Source of the DNA: JBIOJM01 sp044450785
GTDB lineage: Bacteria > Planctomycetota > Planctomycetia > Isosphaerales > Isosphaeraceae
Reading direction: 5' to 3'
DNA: 46,149 nucleotides
NCBI GenBank assembly: GCA_044450785.1
Contig: JBIOJM010000037.1
Location: forward strand, 1-46,149
How positions within the stretch are numbered: position 1 is the stretch's first letter; every line of letters begins with the position of its first letter. Below the pieces are notes generated by a model that saw only the letters and a list, made by a program, of their open reading frames with translations, did not search any database and had not been told where the DNA came from. A program made the translations under genes and the position numbers. Below, piece after piece: positions 16,087 through 22,906 of this stretch.

Positions 16087-16505
16087 GCGAAGGACCTCGC
16101 ACCGGAATCTCCACGGTCGCTCACGCCGGCCGCTGAACCCAACCGCTTGGGCGGCTTCGAGAACATTCAATACGAACGGGCCCGGTCCGTGGAGCGCGCA
16201 AAAACGTTGCGGGCGGACCTGCCGCATGGCCGATACAACCCATGTCGGTTGGAAAACCGATCGGGTCAGGGACGACTCAGAAAAAGGGCCTCAACTGCAG
16301 TCGCGTCCAGGGACGGACTGGCGGCTCGAGGCCGAAGGCCAAGGACGGCCTTTCTGCCTGCTAGATCAGAGCAACGCGGTGGATCCTCCGACCCGGCTGT
16401 CTCGGCCCTCGGCCGGTCCGAAAATCTCGGCCGGCCCGGTCGAAAGCCGCGAGCGGAAAAACGCCGCGAGCGACCGCCGCTCGACGCGACGAATGGCCCC
16501 CAAGG

Positions 16506-16536
16506 CCGAACGTCCGCCGGAAGGCGGTCGGTTCTT
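16506..16536 (+). terminator. Weak hairpin with T-run
   Basis: CCGCC-GGAA-GGCGG followed by TCGGTTCTTTTT reads as a short stem with a stable tetraloop and a T-tract on the plus strand. No plus-strand gene ends just upstream, so its role is doubtful. Confidence 0.25.
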
Positions 16537-16558
16537 TTTGGGGAAGGCAAGACGAGCT

Positions 16559-17071
16559 CTAACGCGCTCCCACCCCGATCAATAGCTGCGATCCGTCCTG
16601 GAGAGCCCGCTGGCAGAAGAAGAGCTGATTCACCGGCGTCTTGACCAGCGTCGAGAACTGGAGTGCCTTGTCCTGGAACAGCTCGCAGCGGACCTCAACC
16701 TTGCCGTTTTCGTCCATCGACTTGACCAGGCTGATCGCGACGGTGTAGCCGTTGTTCAGGTTGCAGGTCACCGACTCCGGGGCGACGATCCGCGCGCTTT
16801 GCGCATCGAGCAATCGGAACCCGTGCTTGGGGAGCAGCTCGTCCAACTGGCTCTTGATGAACACCAGCTTCGAGTCGGCCGTTTTGGTGCCCGGCGTGGC
16901 AATGATGCCGATGACGGTAACCTGACGCGCGATGTCCGGGTTGGCCTCCGCCTCGCCCTGAGCGCGCGACACGCGAATCCCTGAGAACCCGAGCACCAAT
17001 CCGCCCAAGGCCAGAGCCGCCACCGCCAGCTCGATTCCAAACCAACCAGACTGTCGTCTCGATTCGGCCAT
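16559..17071 (-). CDS. Secreted/membrane-anchored protein of unknown function in ECF operon
   Basis: 170 residues. There is one N-terminal hydrophobic helix at about 12-32 (IELAVAALALGGLVLGFSGI), either an uncleaved anchor or a signal peptide ending at 'VSRAQG'. The mature part has an alpha/beta feel ('QVTVIGIIATPGTKT', 'LVFIKSQLDELLPKHGF', 'NLNNGYTVAISLV') and two cysteines. I do not recognise a family. It is the last gene of the sigma (18470) - zinc anti-sigma (17849) - this operon, only 4 nt after the anti-sigma stop, so it is probably an output or accessory of that signalling module. Confidence 0.65.
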   Translation of the reverse strand: MAESRRQSGWFGIELAVAALALGGLVLGFSGIRVSRAQGEAEANPDIARQVTVIGIIATPGTKTADSKLVFIKSQLDELLPKHGFRLLDAQSARIVAPESVTCNLNNGYTVAISLVKSMDENGKVEVRCELFQDKALQFSTLVKTPVNQLFFCQRALQDGSQLLIGVGAR

Positions 17072-17075
17072 GGCG

Positions 17076-17849
17076 TTACTCCTTCATCGCGAGCTTGGAA
17101 TTGGCAAGTTCTTCCACCGCACCGAAGACCAAATACCAGTCATCGACGCCGAAAGACTTCCCCTCGGGAGTCATGTCAATCACCCTGGGTAACGGCCCCT
17201 CCGCTTGAATCACGAACATCGTGTGTGACGAGAAGATCGGAAGGAGGACCTTCCGCGGCTTCACGTCCGCGTGGATGACAACCAGCCGACCCTCATCGAC
17301 CACCGTGGGGAAGCCCTCGGAAGGGACGGTGATGCTGACGAGCTTAAGTCTTGGTGAACCTTCGTCTTGGGATGACGAGGGAAACAACGTCGAATCGGTG
17401 ACATGGGCAATCCGAGGTGGCTGAGACGGGGTGAAGCCTTGCCAAGACAGTCCCACGGCGAGGAGCACGGCAGCGGCTTGGGCCAGGGCGATCAACCCAG
17501 CAATCGCCACCCAGCGCCGGGGGTGAGAGTGCGATCGCGGAGAAGGCTGCGTGGGTTGCGCCTCTCCCTTGGAGGACGATCCGTTCTGGGATGGCACAAA
17601 CGGTGTTGACGCCGCAACTACGTTCGGAGTCGAGACATCGATCGATTGGCCCAGGTGGGCCCAGAGAGCGTCCCAGACCTCGGATGACGGCTCAGGCGGT
17701 CGGGTGTCATTCCAGAGACGATCAAGCCCGGCGGCACGCTCGGCCCAGGCGGCGCAGGCCGGACAACGGGGCAAGTGCTCGGCCAATGCGGTCGAGTCTC
17801 GCTCGTCGGTTGGTACGGCCAACTCACGGATCACCTCATCGCAACGCAT
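17076..17849 (-). CDS. Zinc-finger anti-sigma factor with transmembrane helix
   Basis: 257 residues. Residues about 1-60 form an anti-sigma domain with the zinc motif HLPRCPACAAW (HxxxCxxC). A linker of about 70 residues precedes a single transmembrane helix at about 112-132 (AIAGLIALAQAAAVLLAVGL). The periplasmic part is about 120 residues and ends with beta-strand-rich 'EGRLVVIHADVKPRKVLLPI'. It would sequester the ECF sigma factor coded 24 nt upstream and release it on an envelope signal. Confidence 0.85.
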   Translation of the reverse strand: MRCDEVIRELAVPTDERDSTALAEHLPRCPACAAWAERAAGLDRLWNDTRPPEPSSEVWDALWAHLGQSIDVSTPNVVAASTPFVPSQNGSSSKGEAQPTQPSPRSHSHPRRWVAIAGLIALAQAAAVLLAVGLSWQGFTPSQPPRIAHVTDSTLFPSSSQDEGSPRLKLVSITVPSEGFPTVVDEGRLVVIHADVKPRKVLLPIFSSHTMFVIQAEGPLPRVIDMTPEGKSFGVDDWYLVFGAVEELANSKLAMKE

Positions 17850-17873
17850 CGTCTGTCATCCTCTTTATCTTGA

Positions 17874-18470
17874 TCATTGACCGTTGAGCTTGTCCCAGTC
17901 GAGCTCCGCCTGGAGCTTTTCACGGGCAGCATGGATTCGGCTCATCACCGTACCGATCGGGACATTCTGGGTCTCGGCGATTTCCTTGTAACTGAGCCCC
18001 AACTCGGCGAAGAGGACGAAGGTGGTTCGGATGGTGTGGCTCAGGCGGTCAAGGGCTTGGTCGAGCTTGATGCGGAGGTCTTGCTGGTACAACCGCCGAG
18101 CGGGGTCGTCGTCGGTGGCGGGCTCGCGACCGATCACCTCGTCGTCATGGCCGCGAGGCTGCCGCTTGCGCCGTCTTCCCAGGTCGTAGGCTGTGTTGAT
18201 CACGATCCGGAGCAGCCAGGTCCGGAACCCGCTACGACCGTCAAAATCCCCCAGCGCCGAAAATGCCTTGAGCATCGATTCCTGAACCACGTCGAGTGCG
18301 TCTTGTTCGTGCCCTAGCTGCCGGTAAGCGTACCGATACGCATCACTTCGATACCGGCGGAACAACTCCTCGCGGGCTGAGTCGTCCCCCTCACGAGCGC
18401 ACCGCACCAGAGTATCATCAGGCGTTTGCACGCCGGTCAGGACATCGAGCATACCTTCACCTGAATGCAT
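17874..18470 (-). CDS. ECF RNA polymerase sigma factor
   Basis: 198 residues from ATG 18470; ATG 18452 is the alternative start. Region 2: 'AREELFRRYRSDAYRYAYRQ', 'QDALDVVQESMLKAFSALG' and 'SGFRTWLLRIVINTAYDLGR'. Region 4: 'LSHTIRTTFVLFAELGLSYK', then 'TQNVPIGTVMSRIHAAREKL'. A charged, acidic linker of about 25 residues separates the two regions. This is the second ECF module in the window and is only moderately similar to the one at 9977-10576, so it is not a recent duplicate. Confidence 0.92.
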   Translation of the reverse strand: MHSGEGMLDVLTGVQTPDDTLVRCAREGDDSAREELFRRYRSDAYRYAYRQLGHEQDALDVVQESMLKAFSALGDFDGRSGFRTWLLRIVINTAYDLGRRRKRQPRGHDDEVIGREPATDDDPARRLYQQDLRIKLDQALDRLSHTIRTTFVLFAELGLSYKEIAETQNVPIGTVMSRIHAAREKLQAELDWDKLNGQ

Positions 18471-18820
18471 AGACGCGAAGCGTCTTGCTTTTATTCGCTG
18501 TGCGATCGCTCCGATCCCCGCCTACCCCACTGACTCCAGCCTAATGGACGGCGGAGGCCCTGCCCAGGCGCGGGTCGTTCGTCTTGAAAAAAAGCGACAT
18601 CCTCGACTTGACCCTTTTTGCGAACCCTTGCACAATGCGGCCCTCAAGTTTCCGGAGGTTGCCCTTCCAATCGGATCGCGTTGCACCTCGTATCGGCAAG
18701 GATCGGCACAACGACACAGCCGCTGGACCAAACCCAGCGGGACCAACCCCGCGACCGGGCGCGAGGCGATAACCCAAGGAATTCGGTTACCACGCAGAGA
18801 GTTCAAGGAGGAGACTTGCC
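18471..18820. other. Divergent control region between sigma operon and PEP-CTERM gene
   Basis: 350 nt with no supportable gene. It is the shared upstream region of the ECF operon (minus) and the PEP-CTERM gene (plus). An AAGGAGG ribosome site for the latter starts at 18806. I could not fix a promoter by eye. Confidence 0.45.
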
Positions 18821-19711
18821 GTGATACGTCGTTGTTCAGCTCCCTTGACTGTGCTGGCGGCCGCCTTGGCCTTCGGCTTGGGCTCGCGACCGATGTCCGC
18901 CCAAGCCGATGGAATGAACTCGAGCGCGTCGGCGGGAACGGCCGATTATACCTTGACGACGACCACCGCCATTCCCACGCCGACCGGCCCCCCCCCGGGA
19001 ACCGCCAATGTTACACTCTCCAGCACGCTCACCAGCGGCTCACCAGGGGTGACCGTGCCGAGCACGAGCGGATTGTTCGTGGGCGATCAAGTCAGTGGAA
19101 CCGGCATCCCCACCGGAACGACCATCAGCCAGGTCAACACCGGCCTTTCTCAGGTGACCCTGAGTCAGAGCGCAACCGCCAGCGGATCGGAAAGCCTGTC
19201 GTTCTCGCCGGTGATCGCGCCGCCGCAAGTCGTGGCGCTCATCCAGCCCGCCGGAGGCGTCGTCACCCCCCCGTCGTCGTCGACACAGGGCCCTCTGACG
19301 ATTCTTTCGAACTCGAGCGGGTTCAATTCCAGCGGCGTGTACGACTTCCTCGCGAGCAAGACCGCCAACGGGCAGACCGTGCAGGCGCTCGGCCTGAGCT
19401 TCTACGGCCAGGGGCTGGCGGCCGGCGGCATCGTCAACTTCTCGCTGAATGTCGCCAATCAGAGCTCCCCACCCCAGCTCTTGTCCCAGACCGATGGCGT
19501 CACGATCGCCCTCACCCCAGCGCCCGCGACCTCCTCGTCTAGCTCAAACTCGAACTCCGGTGTGACCGATGCCCAGGTCCCGGAGCCCCTCTCGCTCTTG
19601 ATCTGGTCGGCCCTGGCCGGCGCTCTCCTGTTTCGGGCCCGCGCCCTGCGGCGGTCGAACCTGGTTGCACACGGTTGCTCACGCTTGCACTCCGTGGCAC
19701 TCGGTGGCTGA
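18821..19711 (+). CDS. PEP-CTERM-anchored secreted protein
   Basis: 296 residues from GTG 18821, which has AAGGAGGAG about 10 nt upstream. There is an N-terminal signal peptide (residues 1-30, ending 'MSAQADG') and a Ser/Thr/Pro-rich body with Ig-like beta strands ('GVTVPSTSGLFVGDQVSGTG', 'PTGTTISQVNTGLSQVTLSQ'). The C-terminal sorting signal at about 252-277 is 'VPEPLSLLIWSALAGALLF' plus a basic cluster RARALRR. PEP-CTERM proteins are exported, processed by an exosortase and usually become part of exopolysaccharide or the cell surface. An odd tail of about 20 residues follows the basic cluster, where such proteins normally end. No exosortase is in the window. Confidence 0.8.
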   Translation: MIRRCSAPLTVLAAALAFGLGSRPMSAQADGMNSSASAGTADYTLTTTTAIPTPTGPPPGTANVTLSSTLTSGSPGVTVPSTSGLFVGDQVSGTGIPTGTTISQVNTGLSQVTLSQSATASGSESLSFSPVIAPPQVVALIQPAGGVVTPPSSSTQGPLTILSNSSGFNSSGVYDFLASKTANGQTVQALGLSFYGQGLAAGGIVNFSLNVANQSSPPQLLSQTDGVTIALTPAPATSSSSSNSNSGVTDAQVPEPLSLLIWSALAGALLFRARALRRSNLVAHGCSRLHSVALGG

Positions 19712-19915
19712 CCTTTGATTCAAGTCATGATGCTGTCTCGATGAGCATCGCGATTTGCCACGTCGGTTCCATCGATTATCATGGTGTGGGTGTCCGTTGC
19801 GCCGGTCACCGGTCCCGCGCGCCGGCCGGCGCGGCCGATCGCGAGCAGCAGACGCGGACCGGCGAGATCCTGGCCTGACCTACCGAGCCGTCTCCGACCA
19901 CCAGGTACCTGCCCC

Positions 19916-21388
19916 ATGAGAATTCGACGTGGCTCGATCGTCGCGAGCTGGCTGCTGGCTCTGGCTTCGACTCTGGTATCGAGTGACGACCTGGCCACCG
20001 GCTTGCTCTGGCCGAGCGCGAAGGCCAGTGAGGTTGTGTTCCTGGTCAAGCCTTATTTGCAGCTTGGCGATGCCCCACCGGGCCAGGTGGCCACGGACCT
20101 CGGATTGCTCTGGCACACCGATCTGGTCGAGACCGACTGGGCGGTCGAGTACCGGCCCGGGCCCGGTGCAGCCTGGCGCGAAGCCGGGGCCCCAAGGGTG
20201 CGCGGCATCGCAGTCCCGAGCATTGCACCGCACTGGGTTTATCACGCCGCCTTGAACGGCCTGGGCGCGGGAGACACATTCGCGTACCGGGTGCGGAAGG
20301 GAGGGAAGGTCGTCTTCTCGGCAGAGGGTCGCGCCCCCAAGAGGGCCGGCCAATCTTACCGCTTCGTGGCCTTCGGCGACTGCGGAGCGGGGACCGCCGC
20401 GCAGAAGGCGGTGGCATATCAGGCGTACCTGGCCCGGCCCGACTTCGTCATGATCACCGGCGACATCGTCTACAGCCGGGGTCGCATCAGCGAGTACCGC
20501 GAGAAGTTTTGGACCGTCTACAACGCGGACCAAGCATCGCCGCTCTTGGGGGCGCCGCTCTTGCGATCGACCCTTTTCCTGGCCGCGCCGGGCAACCACG
20601 ATATAGCGACCCGTGACCTCGAGAAGTACCCCGACGGCCTGGCCTATTTCCTCTACTGGGATCAACCCCGCAACGGCCCGCCCGACAATGGGGGAGGGGT
20701 CCTCGCTCCACCCCTCACCGGCCCCGCGACGAACAGGCAAGCATTTCTCGCGGCCAGCGCCGGGACCTATCCTCGGATGGCGAATTTCTCGTTCGAATAC
20801 GGCAATGCGCACTGGCTGATCCTCGATTCGAATCCTTACGTCGACTGGACCAACCGGGAGATCCGGACATGGGTCGAGCGCGACCTGGCCGCCGCCCGGA
20901 ACGCCACCTGGCGGTTCGTCGCCTTTCACCACCCTGGTTTCCACTCGTCGAAGGCGCACTTCGATGCTCAGCAGATGCGCCTGCTGGCCGACCTCTTCGA
21001 GACGGGCCGAGTTGACGTCGTGTTCAGCGGTCACGTTCACAACTACCAGCGGACGTTGCCGCTGCGCTTCAACGTCGAGAGAGACCGCGACGGCAAACTG
21101 GTCCGCGACCGGGACCGTGTTCCCGGCCGCTGGACGCTCGACACGCTCTTTGACGGTCAGACACGGACCCGGCCCCAAGGCGTCATCTACGTGGTCACCG
21201 GCGCCGGCGGCAATACACTCTATAACCCCGAGCAACAGGACGACCCTCGCTCCTGGCAACCGTTCACCCAACGGTTCATCTCGAAAACCCATTCACTGAC
21301 CGTCGCCGACGTCGACGACGCGACCCTCACCGTGCGCCAGGTCTCGGTCGAGGGCCAGGAACTGGACCGTTTCGTCGTGACGAAATGA
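19916..21388 (+). CDS. Secreted purple-acid-phosphatase-like metallophosphoesterase
   Basis: 490 residues from ATG 19916; the open frame from 19781 has a GC-rich non-coding-looking N-terminus. A signal peptide (MRIRRGSIVASWLLALASTL) is followed by a fibronectin-like N-terminal domain to about residue 145. The metallophosphoesterase domain follows with all metal-binding blocks: 'FVAFGDCGAG', 'MITGDIVY', 'APGNHDIATRD', 'FVAFHHPGFHSS' and 'VVFSGHVHNYQRT'. This is the di-metal hydrolase fold of purple acid phosphatases, releasing phosphate from esters outside the cytoplasm. The key D, N and H residues are present. It ends 54 nt before the PLP enzyme gene. Confidence 0.9.
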   Translation: MRIRRGSIVASWLLALASTLVSSDDLATGLLWPSAKASEVVFLVKPYLQLGDAPPGQVATDLGLLWHTDLVETDWAVEYRPGPGAAWREAGAPRVRGIAVPSIAPHWVYHAALNGLGAGDTFAYRVRKGGKVVFSAEGRAPKRAGQSYRFVAFGDCGAGTAAQKAVAYQAYLARPDFVMITGDIVYSRGRISEYREKFWTVYNADQASPLLGAPLLRSTLFLAAPGNHDIATRDLEKYPDGLAYFLYWDQPRNGPPDNGGGVLAPPLTGPATNRQAFLAASAGTYPRMANFSFEYGNAHWLILDSNPYVDWTNREIRTWVERDLAAARNATWRFVAFHHPGFHSSKAHFDAQQMRLLADLFETGRVDVVFSGHVHNYQRTLPLRFNVERDRDGKLVRDRDRVPGRWTLDTLFDGQTRTRPQGVIYVVTGAGGNTLYNPEQQDDPRSWQPFTQRFISKTHSLTVADVDDATLTVRQVSVEGQELDRFVVTK

Positions 21389-21442
21389 TTCCCGGAAGAG
21401 GGGAAAAGTCCAATTACTGTTCGCACTTTGACGAGTTCTTCG

Positions 21443-22432
21443 ATGACGAACCCCACGGACTGGCCTGTTCCCACACTGGCTCTAGTGCTCAAGGCCCGTC
21501 GGGCCATCGCGCCCTATCTGCCCGTGACGCCGGCACTCGAGTTCACGGGGCTCAGCTCGGCGCTGGGTTGCCGAGCTGTGCTCAAGTGTGAAAATCTCAA
21601 CCCAACCGGTGCGTTCAAGGTGCGGGGCGGTGTCAACCTCCTGGCGTCGATGGAACCCACGGAGCGGGCTCGGGGTGTGGTGGCGGCCTCGACGGGAAAC
21701 CACGGCCAATCGGTTGCCTACGCCGCGCGGCTCTTCGGTACAAGGGCGACGATTTTCATGCCCGAGGCCGCGAACGCGCTCAAAGTCGCCGCGACCGTGG
21801 TGCTGGGAGCGAAGGTCGTCCAGGTCGGCCGTGATTTTGATGCGGCGCGGCTGGCGGCCGAGGAACATGCCGCACGGCTGGGCTTGCGCTACGTCCACTC
21901 GGCGAACGAACCGCTCCTGGTCGCCGGGGTTGGGACGGCGACCCTCGAATTGCTGGAGGCCGCTCCCGACCTCGACGTGATCTTCGTACCCGTGGGCGGC
22001 GGCAGCGGGGTGCTCGGCGCCGGGACGGTGGCGCGCGCGGTCAACCCGGCGATTCGCGTGGTGGGGGTGCAGGCCGAAGGCGCGCCGGCCGTCTACCGCT
22101 CGTGGCGCGAAGGGCAGCGGGTCGTCACGGAGAACGTGGCGACATTTGCCGATGGGCTCGCGACCAGGGAACCATTCGCGATGCCCCTGGCGCTGCTCCC
22201 TCGCCTGGTCGATGAAATGGTGCTTGTCAGCGACGACGAGCTGGCCGCGTCAATCCGCCTGCTGATCGAGACGACGCGACAGGTCGCCGAGGGTGCCGGC
22301 GCCGCGGCCGTCGCGGCCGCGTTTGCTCAACGAAGCAAGCTCGCCGGCAAGAATGTCGGCTTGATCCTGAGCGGTGGAAACATCACCGGCGAGCAGTTGA
22401 AGCGAATCATCAATCATGAGGCTCCTTCTTGA
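21443..22432 (+). CDS. Threonine dehydratase-like PLP enzyme (serine/threonine dehydratase)
   Basis: 329 residues from ATG 21443; a TTG at 21428 is less likely. Fold-type II PLP features: the Schiff-base lysine in 'NPTGAFKVRGG' (K59), the substrate loop 'ASTGNHGQSVAYAAR', the glycine-rich phosphate loop 'VPVGGGSGVLGAG' and 'GLILSGGNIT' at the end. It deaminates threonine or serine to 2-oxobutyrate or pyruvate in the cytoplasm. It lacks the C-terminal ACT regulatory domain of biosynthetic IlvA, so it resembles the catabolic TdcB or serine racemase group. The exact substrate cannot be told from sequence. Confidence 0.88.
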   Translation: MTNPTDWPVPTLALVLKARRAIAPYLPVTPALEFTGLSSALGCRAVLKCENLNPTGAFKVRGGVNLLASMEPTERARGVVAASTGNHGQSVAYAARLFGTRATIFMPEAANALKVAATVVLGAKVVQVGRDFDAARLAAEEHAARLGLRYVHSANEPLLVAGVGTATLELLEAAPDLDVIFVPVGGGSGVLGAGTVARAVNPAIRVVGVQAEGAPAVYRSWREGQRVVTENVATFADGLATREPFAMPLALLPRLVDEMVLVSDDELAASIRLLIETTRQVAEGAGAAAVAAAFAQRSKLAGKNVGLILSGGNITGEQLKRIINHEAPS

Positions 22433-22433
22433 G

Positions 22434-22463
22434 TGTGGGACAGCCGATTGCGGCTGTTCCACA
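22434..22463. terminator. Strong hairpin after the dehydratase gene
   Basis: TGTGGGACAGCCG (22434-22446) pairs with CGGCTGTTCCACA (22451-22463) over 13 bp with one G-U pair and an ATTG loop. It begins 2 nt after the stop at 22432 and has no T-run. On the other side it abuts the stop of the truncated PIN toxin. It may act as a transcript end for both strands or be a REP-type repeat. Confidence 0.5.
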
Positions 22464-22544
22464 TCAGTCGCCGGGCCCGTGTTGCGAAAGCGTGGGATCG
22501 TCGAGCCACCAGAGCTGGGCATGCGTGTCGAGAAGCAGAGTCAT
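22464..22544 (-). pseudogene. Truncated PIN-domain (VapC-like) toxin, 26 codons left
   Basis: ATG 22544 overlaps the antitoxin stop by ATGA. The peptide MTLLLDTHAQLWWLDDPTLS is the canonical beginning of a PIN toxin: the first catalytic Asp in LLLDTHA, then WWL-DDP. It ends at TGA 22466 after 26 codons instead of about 125-130. All later catalytic acidic residues are missing, so it cannot be an active nuclease. The loss ends exactly next to the 13-bp hairpin. Confidence 0.75.
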
Positions 22545-22777
22545 CGGGGCGTCATCCCGAAAACTGCGGCGATGTCCTCGGGTAACTCGTCGAAGTCGTC
22601 AGCAATCCGCACCTTGCCCTTCCATTGTCCGCCGTGGCGTGGAGCCTCATTTGTGCGGTAGGGTATAAGCTTAACCACGGGCTTGCCCGCACGGGCGATG
22701 ACGACCTCTTCTCCAGCCTCCGCGCGCTTGATCAGCTTGGAGAATTGCGACTTCGCTTCGTGGATGTTGGTGCACGT
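22541..22777 (-). pseudogene. Phd/YefM-type antitoxin that has lost its start codon
   Basis: 75 codons from 'NIHEAKSQFSKLIKRAEAGE' (AAC at 22768) to TGA 22541: the strand-helix core 'NIHEAK', then 'GEEVVIARAGKPVVKLIPY', the signature of Phd/YefM antitoxins, and a C-terminal toxin-binding tail. Normally a Met with one to three residues precedes the NIHEAK motif. Here the sequence passes straight into the inverted-repeat element at 22778 with no in-frame ATG, GTG or TTG before a TAA. The DNA-binding domain is otherwise intact. Confidence 0.75.
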
Positions 22778-22894
22778 GAAAAGGTGCCAGCCACCAAAAC
22801 TGGGTAAAACAAACTGCGCGCGATGAACTGATTTCGTGGCCGTTGCATTTCTAAATTACGCATATTATTCATATTTGGTGGCTGGCACCTTTTC
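22778..22894. mobile_element. MITE-like element with perfect 21-bp terminal inverted repeats
   Basis: Left end 22778-22798 (GAAAAGGTGCCAGCCACCAAA) and right end 22874-22894 are perfect reverse complements. The 75-nt interior is A+T-rich compared with its surroundings (TAAATTACGCATATTATTCATA) and has no coding capacity. It lies between the antitoxin remnant and the stop of the large LptC/A-like gene (22907). No target-site duplication is evident. Elements with GGTGCC-type ends are known from several phyla as non-autonomous elements; the mobilising transposase is not in the window. Confidence 0.65.
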
Positions 22895-22906
22895 TGCGGG
22901 CCCCGC

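Larger units (their letters stand above)
15837..16558. other. Intergenic stretch, no gene supported
   Basis: Open frames on both strands, such as plus 15872-16585, are arginine/proline-rich and unlike any family. The region holds the 27-nt direct repeat and, at 16508-16523, a small GC hairpin. Confidence 0.5.

Noticed and set aside
15872..16585. 237-codon plus-strand frame
   Set aside because: Arg/Pro/Ser-rich peptide with no domain, no ribosome site, crossing a direct repeat; better read as non-coding.
19880..21292. 470-codon minus-strand frame opposite the metallophosphoesterase
   Set aside because: The plus frame carries all metal-binding motifs; the minus frame is a shadow.
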